Source of the DNA: Halichondria panicea
Taxonomy: Eukaryota > Porifera > Demospongiae > Suberitida > Halichondriidae
Direction of reading: 5' to 3'
Assembly: GCF_963675165.1 (NCBI RefSeq)
Contig: NC_087377.1
Location: 17,464,518-17,528,517 of the forward strand
Length of the DNA stretch: 64,000 bases
Numbering within the stretch: position 1 is the stretch's first letter; each line of letters begins with the position of its first letter. The notes beneath the pieces are model-generated. The model saw only the letters and a program-made list of their open reading frames with translations, was not told the DNA's origin and searched no databases. Shown one piece after another: positions 1 to 9,502 of the stretch. Made by a program: the position numbers and the translations under genes.

Positions 1-360
1 TCCAATGTTTGTACTCACCTTCGGTCCTCAATACCTCAATGGTTGATTCGTATTTGCATAATTATACTGCTTTCTTTTAATGTGTCTTATGTTAGAAAGA
101 TGTACATTTAACAATGCTCAAAAGACTATAACGTGTTTTCTAAAAGACGTGTTTATTAATTTTGTGTAATGTATAGAGACCTTCCAAGGTCTAGTCTTTC
201 GAGTGGAGTGCAACGATCTAGTTGTTGAGGATGTCTGTACACAATTATCATATTGCTGTATTAACCAGCATTTAGTGGACACAGCACGAAATCTAACTTT
301 GCCTTATTGAGTATAACAGTCCACTACTCTCCTTTTCCCACTACTCCAGTGACTAAGTTA

Positions 361-570
361 CCCTCCCCCTCCCCCCACACACACACACACAGGCCTACTT
401 CTTTGATGATGACTCTGATGATCAAAGTGGATCAGAGATCAGTCCTCTAGTGCACAAACCCTCCACCAAAAACTCCCCTGTAGCGCACGTTCACATTGCC
501 ACTGGCTACCTCACTGCAGTCGAGGCTATCTCACTGGTGAGGGTGTCACACACACACACACACACACACT
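361..570. repeat. CA microsatellites
   Basis: CA runs at about 376-391 and 549-570 border the first visible TMEM192-like exon. The first forms part of the splice acceptor tract. Similar TG/CA runs occur at 1280-1296, 1440-1524 and 2620-2643. Confidence 0.9.
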
Positions 571-2765
571 GGGTGATAGTATTTCCTTCCTGGCCTGACT
601 TTTCTCTATTATAAACCGAGAAAATTGGCCTGGGAACGAGGCTAGAGGAACACAGTGTAAAATCAAGTCTTTAATATAATCGTAGGTACCGGGATTGCAT
701 CCACTACAGGTCCACTCTATGCACTGTATAGATCTTTATTTGTTTCAAAAACAGCATTTTTTGTTGCTTAAATATGAGCTTTAATTAGGACGTAAATGCA
801 GCCTCTTGTTTTTTTATGGATTGTTGCAAGCAGTGTGAAGTAAAGTCTTAACTTATTGTACAGTTGTACAGTAGGTGTACCTCTAGTTCTTCATTGCTAT
901 CTACCACAGCAACTACAGTAAATGCAGCCTGTAAATGTCTGTACAATACCCGCGTGTAGGTATAATTATGTATAAGGGAATAGTATCAGTCTGTAATGTG
1001 ACTTCTTCGAATCACCTTCATTCTGTACGCCTCTATAATCTCGACCCTCTCTCTCTCTCTCTCCCCCTATAGTTCGTGTACATCCTAGGACTGGTGTTGA
1101 CCACACTATTCCTCCATAATAGTGACTTCCTGCGCTCCAACAACACCTCACTGTGGCTTGATCGTGATGAGCCAACGGACGCCCCCCTTCAACCGGCAAA
1201 GATGCCTGACTATATAGTGGCCTGTTTCGCTATTGCTCATGTTCTAGTCTGGGGCATTGTGGGCGTATTCGATAGGTGAGTGTGTGTGTGTGTCTAGGCG
1301 TATTCGATAAGTGTGTGTGGGCGTATTCAATAGGTGAGTGTGAGTGTGTTAAAATAATATTATCGGAAGTTTGAAGCCTTGTGGTGTGTGATGTGCATGT
1401 TATATATTGATACCAGTTTCGACCTATTTTAACCTCCCCACACATACACACACACACACGCCCACACACATGCCCACACACACATACACACGCCCACACA
1501 CACATACACACGCCCACACACACAGGATTGTCCAATGGCGTCACCAAATACTGCGTAGGAAAGGCTACCTCAAGTTTTACAGCAAGATGAAGAATATCCG
1601 CCGTATTCCATTCATCGTGGTCTCCATCGGACAAGCCCTGGTCCTCGTATTTGTTAGCCTTCTCTACGTGTTTCAAGTGAAAGAGTACAGTCTACTGAAT
1701 GGACTGAGAGCAGTGGACGGCCTCTATATACTAGTAGGAGTGGAGATGCTGATCGTAGAGCCATGTCTTATCTATTATATAGGTGAGAGAGAAAATCTAT
1801 CTATACTTGAATTGCAAACTTCGTTAGAGCTAGAAAATATAATTATGCCAAACACTAGCTACAGTGTACACAGTGGGACCACACTATAGGCTCTGTACAC
1901 TAGCTACAGTGCGTACAGTGGGACCACACTATAGGCTTTGTATACTAGCTACAGTGCGCACAGTGGGACCACACTATAGGCTCCGTACACTAGCTACAGT
2001 GCGCACAGTGGGACCACACTATAGGCTCAGTACACTAGCTACAGTGCGCACAGTGGGACCACACTATAGGCTCAGTACACTAGCTACAGTGTGCACAGTG
2101 GGACCACACTATAGGCTCTGTACACTCGCTACAGTGCACACAGTGGGACCACACTATAGGCTCTGTACACTCGCTACAGTGCACACAGTGGGACCACACT
2201 ATAGGCTCTGTACACTAGCTACAGTGCACACAGTGGGACCACACTATAGGCTCTGTACACTAGTCTACACACTGCAGGTCAAATAGAGTAGCATTCTGCC
2301 ATTTGCTTAAACACACTGTACGTTTCTCCCTCCTCCAGCTCGAGCGACTTGGTTCAATTACACTCGTCAACCACCCGATGTGATCAAGGACACCCAGGTC
2401 GGGCCCAGAGGTTCCACAACTTCCGTATCAGCAGTGGGCTTCAGGTACGAAGGGAGAGAGTGAGGGAGAGTACAGCTATTGATTAAGTTGTGTGTGGACT
2501 GTTTTGTGTCTGTCTCAGCTTCTACATGTACAGCCATTATTTATACCTTGGTAGTATTACTGTACTAGTTGTATTTTATACTCCACTTTTCCTCTTATTT
2601 ATCATCCCCACACACCCACTCCACCCACACACACACCCTCACAGAGATGGTGAGGATTTGGACGAGCTACTGGAGAGACAGGCGGACATGATACGATATC
2701 TCCAACAACACAACGCTAACCTCGGCAGACGAATACTAGAACTGCAGTCACAGAACCTCGAATAA
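393..2765 (+). CDS. TMEM192: TMEM192-like lysosomal transmembrane protein, 3' five exons
   Basis: Five exons join in frame with GT-AG borders: 393-536, 1073-1275, 1526-1782, 2339-2444 and 2645-2765 (TAA stop). The first visible exon is acidic (FFDDDSDDQSGSEISPLVHKP) and ends at the first hydrophobic stretch. The next exons carry hydrophobic segments (YILGLVLTTLFL, IVACFAIAHVLVWGIVGVF, PFIVVSIGQALVLVFVSLLYVF and a fourth ending EPCLIYYI). The C-terminal exon is a charged helix, ELLERQADMIRYLQQHNANL, resembling the cytosolic coiled-coil tail of TMEM192. TMEM192 is known as a four-pass late-endosome/lysosome protein with both termini in the cytosol. The initiator exon is not identified; it lies before 393 or outside the window. 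Introns hold CA/TG microsatellites and a 45-bp minisatellite. The family call rests on topology and the tail motif, so another four-TM family remains possible. Confidence 0.72.
1858..2262. repeat. 45-bp minisatellite, nine copies, in TMEM192-like intron
   Basis: A 45-bp unit (tagctacagtgcgcacagtg, then ggaccacactataggctcag, then tacac) repeats nine times with few substitutions between exons 1526-1782 and 2339-2444. Because 45 is a multiple of three, one frame stays open and reads as a 15-residue repeat (VGPHYRLCTLAT core). It lies inside a well-defined intron, so the open frame is probably incidental. Confidence 0.95.
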
Positions 2766-3320
2766 TTAATAAAAATGTGTGTACCTTTTCTACTATAATT
2801 ATCTAATTATTGTTCTGCTTTGTGGATAATTATATTGTAGACGTCATCTTCTTGAATTGCGTGTGTACATGCAGGCTTCTGTTTTTTCGATATTATTGCC
2901 CCACCCACTCCATTTTCAGTTAATTAGATACGAAATATCTTTCTTTCATTGTCATCTTCTTGCAGGTGCACATGCAGGCTTCTGTTTTCGATATTATTGC
3001 CCCACCCACTAGCTCAATTTAGATATGAATTATCTTCCTTTCATCAACAATTGTGATAATATATACAAGATCGTACGTTGCATGCACATTGCTGTAAAAA
3101 ATGTTGTTAAGTGCCCCACCCATTTTAATAATATGGATATAAAACTTCTTCCTTTTATCGAAAAATCATTTTCATGACAATAATAAAGGATATGCACAGA
3201 AAACACACGATAAATCAGTTCAATTTCCTTAGTTTTTCCGCCATTACCTGGATGAAATAAAAGAAGAGCAATTAAAATAGACAATCGCAAAAAAATAAGT
3301 CCACACAACGAGCATAAATT
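2766..3320. repeat. Noncoding spacer with a repeated segment
   Basis: This is the region downstream of the TMEM192-like stop. A segment of roughly 100 bp (cttctgtttt, cgatattattgccccaccca) occurs at about 2876-2910 and again at about 2969-3010, with a weaker third echo near 3110. No coding exon was recognised. Confidence 0.6.
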
Positions 3321-3323
3321 GTT

Positions 3324-3893
3324 TTTGGCTTCAGAGGAAGAGGGGGTTTTCTTCTAGGCCAGTAAAGGCTCTGCATTAGCATGGTTTGGGTCATCATTAG
3401 CCAGTGTTAAGTAGCTAGTCATTCACACCCACACACACACTGACCTGCCCAGCGATCTGATCGAGATCTTTCTGTCCCTTAGATGTGATTTTTCTGCCAC
3501 TGAAAAAAATGGAAATGGAGTTAAAATACAATCGATGTACACACAGCATCACTCTAATTTGAATACCGTATAGCGCGAAATTTTCGAGGCACTTATATTT
3601 CGTGGATTGGCCTCTAAAAGCCATTTCGTTGCACAATGTTCGCGGAATGACTGCTTACCGGAAGCCACGCCTTTAAATATTTGCATGATAGCAGGTAATT
3701 CTTATTAACGAACACTTTTCGTGGACTTAATTTTCGTGTAGAATTCCAACCCACGAAATCCGCGAAAATTAAGCCCCTCGAAAATTTCGCGCTATACGGT
3801 ATTAAATTTTCAGTTTGGCTTCAGAGGAAGAGGGGGTTTTCTTCTAGGCCAGTAAAGGCTCTGTATTAGCATGGTTTGGGTCATCATTAGCCA
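3324..3893. repeat. 80-bp direct repeat pair
   Basis: Positions 3324-3403 and 3814-3893 are nearly identical (tttggcttcagaggaagagg start, catcattagcca end). They bracket the last recognised RPS19 exon and a MITE. Read on the minus strand, each copy starts with a plausible acceptor (taatgcag), but the downstream frame does not resemble the end of RPS19. Confidence 0.85.
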
Positions 3894-4673
3894 ACTACCA
3901 ACGCCTATTCACAAACATAAATTTTTCGAACAGTCTCACAAATTATTTTTTGGAATGCTGCTAATCAAAACGAACACAGTAATTGCTCAGTGGCCTAAAA
4001 ATCAATACTTTATAATTAAAAATGGCACACAATAAACTCTCACCCGTTGGCACTGTCTAATTCAAGTAGTTTAATCTTCTCGAGCTGTTGGAGAATGTTA
4101 CGATGCACAGAGGCAGCAGCAGTGACGTAATGTGACGGTGCTGTCCCCCTCCTCTTCCGGCCACCGTACACCTTCTTGAGGGCACCCACTCCCACACCTT
4201 GTCTCAGGTAGATGTGTCGAGCAACCGACGCTATAGTAGTGGAGGGGGGGGGGTAAATTATTAGGAGCACTTTAAATAAAGGCGCTGCTTGTTAATAATT
4301 ACGTTGGTGAGACTGGTGTATGTAAAACACGCCCGAGTTTATATGACACACTATAATTATGGGCAAAATGTTCGGGGGGGGGGGGGGGTACGGTTATGGT
4401 GAATATATACACAAAGCTCTACAAAAGCATGAAAGTACCTGCTCTGATGTAGTACCAGTCCTTGTCGTAAGGAGCTAGTTCTTTGTGCTTGCCAGTCTTG
4501 ACAAGGTCCACATAATCGGGCAGCTTTACTTTGCCACTTCTGTAAAAAAAAAGTATCAAAATAATTATTATATAAATGAGTCATTTTTTAGCTTACTTCT
4601 TTAGCCAAGCGGCTAGTGACTTCACGAAGTCGTGAGGATTGACGTCCTTTACTGTTACACCACCGAACGGCAT
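3415..4673 (-). CDS. RPS19: 40S ribosomal protein S19
   Basis: A component of the small ribosomal subunit head, required for 18S rRNA maturation in eukaryotes. Four exons read on the minus strand. Exon 4673-4597 gives [20 protein letters not shown]. Exon 4539-4439 gives [20 protein letters not shown] and ends WYYIRA. Exon 4230-4044 gives [20 protein letters not shown] and [14 protein letters not shown]. Exon 3499 onward gives [18 protein letters not shown]. All junctions are GT-AG and in phase. This matches RPS19 end to end. The C-terminus is uncertain: reading through after GQ gives VSVCVGVND then stop at 3415, while a GT at 3444 just after GQ could be the donor to a last short exon that I could not find. 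The gene is divergent from the TRIM-type gene, about 250 bp apart. Confidence 0.88.
3564..3801. mobile_element. MITE with about 25-bp terminal inverted repeats
   Basis: The left end taccgtatagcgcgaaattt at 3564 is mirrored by the right end ending aaatttcgcgctatacggta at 3801. The 238-bp element has no coding capacity and sits in an RPS19 intron (between exons 4230-4044 and 3499). An internal sub-repeat of the ttcgtgga / tccacgaa type is also visible. A related but weaker pair (tagcgggtat / acccgctata) lies at 24897-25014. Confidence 0.85.
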
Positions 4674-4920
4674 CTGTGGAGGTATTAAAACAAGTGTAAG
4701 TACACTCTACCTTCCATTATCATATCGGCCATGTTACCTTGCTCCAGAGAAAGACACGTGGAAAGTTGCGCATGCGTCAAGTAGTCCCACAAGGGAGGCA
4801 ATAAAAACGAAAAAGTCAACAGTTTTATTGCCGATTCAGCAGAGCGTTGACTTTTGACCCATCACCCCTTTCAACTTTTCTTCAACGCACGTTACCTTTG
4901 GACGTTTTTAAAGTCTACAA
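4674..4920. promoter_or_regulatory. Divergent promoter region RPS19 / TRIM-type gene
   Basis: About 250 bp separates the RPS19 start codon (minus strand, 4673) from the proposed TRIM start (plus strand, 4921). It contains a pyrimidine-rich stretch near 4860-4900 and a GCGCATGCGTC segment at about 4769. The arrangement implies a shared bidirectional promoter. No TATA box was identified. Confidence 0.45.
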
Positions 4921-6009
4921 ATGAGGTATGCTTCATTCTAAAAAGCTCAGTGACACTGTAGTGTATGCCTACAAAGCCTAAGTATTGCATTTGCCTCACA
5001 AAATTTATAATGGAGGTCACCTTTCTTTTCTCCCCTTTTTAGTTCACGGCAGCAGCCAAAGGTACAGTTTCCAGAGTTACAGTTTCCTGACGCGGACGAG
5101 AACGATCTGACTCAGAAAACGATTCTCAAAGGCGTTAAATCTCAACTACAATGCCCCGGCTGCAAACTATTATTCGAGGACCCTCGGGTGTTGACATGCT
5201 CACACACATTCTGTCGACAGTGTTTAGAGAAAGCGCATATTCAACCCAACAAAGGGGTCAAGTCCGAGTCGGGGGAGGAAATGCAGTACATCGTTTGCCC
5301 GGAGTGCAACATGCAGACTGAGTTGCCTGACGGTGATTTCTCTCAACTCCAGTACAACTTTTTCGTTCAGCATATTATGGATCTGATGTCATACTACACA
5401 AGTCCTGAACCCGTGCCGTTGGTCTTTTGCGGAATGTGCCGGAAAGATGGAATTGATGAGTTGCCTCCGGCGGTCGCGAGATGTTCAACGTGTACCATGT
5501 TCATGTGCAAGCAGTGCTATGAATTGCACAGTCTCGACGATTTCACAAAGCTTCATTCAACACTCTCGATTACAGAGAGAACCGATTCCGGGCTTTTCAG
5601 TTTTCTAATTCCGGACGAAACGACAATCAAGACTTGCAAGAAGCACAATTGGAGACCGTATATGTTCTTCTGTATCACCTGCAGTAAAGGGATCTGTGAC
5701 TTCTGCATAAAACAGGACCACAAATTGCATCTGTTTGCGAAAGCCGAGGAATTGCATGCTGATTACTCTACCTATATCAAAGATATTCTGTCTCGTACGG
5801 CTTGCCTCCAACGGAGAACTGAGAATGGAATTCGAACCACACAGGATTTGATGTCCGGGATTCAGTTGCTAGCGGCAACACAGATTGAAGAGGTGCTTCG
5901 TACTCACGATGTGCTCACTAGTGCTCTCGAGGGTCGACTGAATGTCCTGCTTCAGGAAGCAGAACAAATTGCCTCAGAGGCTAAGAAAAAAGACAGTGGT
6001 AGCAAATAA
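4921..6009 (+). CDS. Short TRIM-type RING/B-box protein (putative E3 ubiquitin ligase)
   Basis: Exon 1 is the 5-nt ATGAG at 4921-4925 followed by a gtatgc donor. Exon 2 begins at 5043 after ttttag and runs to the stop at 6009. The join is in frame and gives 323 residues starting MSSRQQPKVQFPE. A C3HC4 RING is visible (CPGC, then CSHTFCRQC, then CPEC) at about residues 47-110, followed by B-box 1 (CGMCRK, CSTCTMFMCKQCYELH) and B-box 2 (CKKHNWRPYMFFCITCSKGI, CDFC, H). The remainder is helical coiled coil ending QEAEQIASEAKKKDSGSK. TRIM proteins transfer ubiquitin through the RING. No C-terminal NHL, filamin or B30.2 domain follows, so this is a short RBCC form. The tiny first exon is my inference; the second exon is certain. 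Confidence 0.82.
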
Positions 6010-6590
6010 TAATAATTGTTTAAACTGCTTTGTCTACAATTTTGTTATAATTGTTTATTGACGCCCTCGAATATAAATGTGAGATTATTAATCGAGGCAT
6101 CTTTGACACCCTCAAATACAACCGCAGATAATGTGCGACTATTAATCGAAGCACAAGTGGGGGAGGGGCTCGGTTCAAAAACAAAGCTAGCTATCTCCAT
6201 TGCAAACTGGAAGGCTACTAAGCAGCCATGAAAAACTCTGTGAAGAATATATACGAACAATGTCTATAATAAAAGGACAAGAAATAAGTTGCTTACACTG
6301 CGACAAGTATCTCTTTCAGTCGTAAGTACATGTGTATAATTATACATAATCGTATAATTATGATGTGTACTATTAGTGCACCGGGATTTGTACAAGTGAA
6401 GCAGTACTATTAACTGACTGTGTATCACATTCGGAACCAGTAATTGCACGTCGTCATTGATAACGTGCAATTACTTGTCGAGTAATCGCGAGCGAGCTTG
6501 TTTTTCGTTATTAAAACTGCAGAGAACTGCGTTATAGAAATTAATAGTATACAGTGGAACCCCTCTATAACGGATACCTTTGGGGAGCAA
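6010..6590. other. Intergenic, no gene recognised
   Basis: AT-rich sequence downstream of the TRIM-type stop. It contains a short direct repeat (about 6060-6090 and 6110-6145: attaatcgaggca / attaatcgaagca) and nothing coding. Confidence 0.5.
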
Positions 6591-6597
6591 TGTTTTG

Positions 6598-6828
6598 GCC
6601 TTGAGATCTTGTATATAGGCATTGTCTGTCTTGAGTATATATTTTCCCACAACTTTGTTTGTCAAGCAGCCGATTTTGTTTGTCATTTTATACTCAGGGT
6701 TGACGACAAGTGGGCGCAGTTTTCCCTGCAAAAGAATTGCGACTGCATTGGCAAAGACATCTCCAACATGATCAGCGAGATCGTTCTTGAATTTTCTAGC
6801 ACAGCTGTAGCCTCTGTATGGATCAGCT
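6598..6828 (-). pseudogene. Decayed fragment of the OTU-like reading frame
   Basis: This 230-bp stretch closely matches 9061-9290, part of the second reading frame of the SecA-like unit. Shared pieces on the plus strand include ttgagatcttgtat, ttccctgcaaaagaattgcg and tagcacagctgtagcctctg. The minus-strand translation is recognisable (QGKLRPLV, MTNK, LTNKVVGKYILKTDN) but has frame changes, so it cannot be a functional copy. It is a local partial duplication about 2.3 kb from the source frame. Confidence 0.85.
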
Positions 6829-6890
6829 GTCTTAGTACATGTAGTTAGTACTATCCTTTCACTGCATGATAGCTAAAATTTTAGAGAGAA

Positions 6891-7571
6891 TTACCGTGGG
6901 ATCACTGCTGTTTTGGCTGCTTGAAGATCCTCACTTTTCATGCACAAATCCTTGTCTAAATCTTTGCAGTTAAACCTGGACTGTAAATTATGAAGCGCAC
7001 GTGATGCGTGTCCTACCTCCTCTGCTGCAAGAGTGAGAAAAGAGCTGCCATTGCAAACCCACAAGCTTGCAACCATTAATTTGAACTTTCGGCATATTTT
7101 TTTAAAGTTATACATGTGCATGTAGTGATCAGTACATTGTAAAGGAAAAGTTATACATGTATAGGAATAATTATCGTTATTTTTAGAAATAATCATTTCC
7201 TACTTTTTTCGCCACAATTAGATTGTATTAATTTTAATAGTAGTCTGTTAGTACTGTAGTTTTATTGCCATAAAGTTTTTCTGCGCGCTGTGCTTTTATT
7301 TTCAGGTTTTTATATAACATTGAGTATAATAGCTGAGTTGCCTAAGGCACTAAATTACAATTCTCAACAATTAACGCTCTACTACTTTTCAAAAAATAAG
7401 CATCACTATACTGAAAGTCTATAATAGCTAGCTATAAAAGTACAGTTTTGTGGTTTGTTCAAAACTCCTACTCTAGCTGATGACAATACTACTGGACTCA
7501 TAAAACTACAACTAAACTCTCTAATATATACAACTAAATATTATATCTCAGTTCATGCAACGTTCAAAGTT
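6891..7571. other. Downstream region of the SecA/OTU-like unit
   Basis: Noncoding. On the minus strand this would hold the 3' UTR of the 7572-9502 frame. The stretch around 7020-7080 (gctgcaagagtgagaaaaga) resembles 19947-19975 and, more weakly, 58935-58950, marking an interspersed repeat family. Confidence 0.5.
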
Positions 7572-9502
7572 TCAAACAGCAAAAGCGGCAAAGTCGTTGG
7601 CAAAATTAATCTTGTCTTGAGCTGTTTTGGTACCCTTAGGCTTGCTTCGATAGTACGGGGACTTGTTAATCCTCAGCTTTTTCTGCTTGACCTTTGCTTG
7701 GGTCAACTCCCCAGGATATAGCTCTCCATTGGACTGCAACAAAGTGAGGTCTATAGGAGTGAACAGCTCATAATCCTGAGGCATGTAGAAGGTGACTGTT
7801 CGAGCAGCAAGGTCAGTGTCAGCTCCAATATCCGACTCTTTCTGGTGTGTAGCCTCGATTATATCATCAAGGTCTTTCTGAGTTACAGTGGCTCCAGGTG
7901 GGATATGCACAGTGAAAGTTGTTGGATCTTGCAACCTGTACGCTCTTGGTTCAATCACTTCAACCAAGGCATACCTCAAATCCAGTAATGCCTTTGTTTG
8001 ATCGTCTATATCACGCTTACCCTGATAGGATTGAGTCAAAGGTCCACAATATCCTCTCACAGTCATAGTGAAGTCATGATTGGCAAGCACATTTTTCAGT
8101 GGTTTAGACCAGATGTATTTCTCGAGGTTGTTGTAGTGTGGGCTTGCAGGGATGGCGTTGGCATACTGGTCTCCTGCGTTAGCACCCCCTCTACTAGGGC
8201 ACAAGTGATAGGATACTTCTGATTCCCTAGGATCCGGATTTAAACGGCTTATCATGCCCACCACTGCCTTAGTATGCCAGCAACGCATGCCAGCGGCATC
8301 TACTAGGTTGAGATTATCCATCGTAACTTTAAATTCGGACAGCCGAGCATCTGTTTCTTGAACAACATTCTTACTGTCGACAGTGAGGTTTTTGTTATAT
8401 CTTCTCCAAGCCTTGCACTTGATAGTGTTGACTTGCTCATACATAGTAAAAATCGTATCTCCCTTCACTGCTTGCTTGTAGAAGCCATCCAGAACTTTAG
8501 TTTTATGATTTGGTGGTCCGGCTCCTATCATGGCGAATCGATTGCCTCTGCGCAGATTATCCATCTGTACTCTAAGCTTGATATGTTCGGCAAACTTACC
8601 GGGCTCATTTGTGATGTCAGTAACAACAGTCTGCCTCAATTTAGCAGCCTCTTGTTTGAGTTGTGAGCGTGAGAGGCTGGGGTCTCGTGAGAAGGCATAG
8701 GCGTGGAACAAACAATTGCTCTGGTCTGCTTCAACCCTCCTCCGAACTCCACTGATCAAGACATCATAATGACCCACTGAATTGGGATCCGGCGGAGGGA
8801 TATACACTAACTCAATCTCATCGTGCGTCTTCTTATTTGACGGATTTATAGAGCTGTCTTTGACTAGCTTTCCATTTTTCTCAGTAAAAATGGTGACCTT
8901 CTGGCCGTAGTGCTCGGCAGCTACTCTCAGTTCCATCAGAGACCCAGGAGTATCCGAGCTGGCTATCTCCTTGGCGTAGAGCTTGGCCACTTTTATGTTA
9001 TTTACAGGTCCGGCCCCAGATGTGTCAAAACTAACTGCACGTATATAATTGGCATGCTGCATACTCTTGAGATCTTGTATAGTGTTGTCTGTCTTGAGTA
9101 TGTACTTCCCCACGACTTTGTTTGTCAAGCGGCCGACTTTGTTCGTCATTGTATACTGGTTGACAAGTGGGCGCAGTTTTCCCTGCAAAAGAATTGCAAC
9201 TGCATTGGCAAAGACATCTCCAACGTGATCAGCGAGATCGCTCTTGAATTTTCTAGCACAGCTGTAGCCTCTGTATGGATCAGCTGATTTGCTGGACATT
9301 ATGATCTTCTGATCTGTAATGAATTGCCGACAAACATCCTCCATCTTCGTGGGAAACTCATCGACAAGAAAACTCAAGCTTGCCACAGTGTCGGTCACAA
9401 TTGTCAAAACGATGGCAGATTGTGCAAGATTTGCAATCCCTCTCAACTGCTTACTCTTCTGTGAAAGCTGCGAGAAAAACTGAGAGACGTTGTAGCTAGT
9501 CA
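7572..9502 (-). CDS. Second frame of the SecA-like unit: permuted OTU-like and nuclease-like regions
   Basis: An open frame of about 640 codons with no intron. It overlaps the stop of the SecA-like frame by GTGA, shifted by one base. It has no ATG at its very start, so in a eukaryote it is either the continuation of the upstream protein after a frameshift or it starts at an internal ATG. Around residues 195-265 it shows LMELRVAAEHYGQKVTIF, then IELVYIPPPDPNSVGHYDVL, then EADQSNCLFHAYAF and a helix KQEAAKLRQTVV. These resemble the C-terminal half (His-Tyr-Asp) and then the N-terminal half (Asp-x3-Cys) of an OTU cysteine protease, in swapped order. OTU enzymes cleave ubiquitin chains. Further on, CPSRGGANAGDQYANAIPAS and YNNLEKYIW recall DNA/RNA non-specific endonuclease-type folds, weakly. 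Function is unproven. Confidence 0.6.

Noticed and set aside
1230-1676. Open frame rich in His/Thr/Cys on the minus strand
   Set aside because: It is generated by CA/TG microsatellites and lies opposite real exons on the plus strand.
1864-2286. Repetitive 140-codon open frame
   Set aside because: It is the 45-bp minisatellite read in one frame, inside a clear intron between two TMEM192-like exons.
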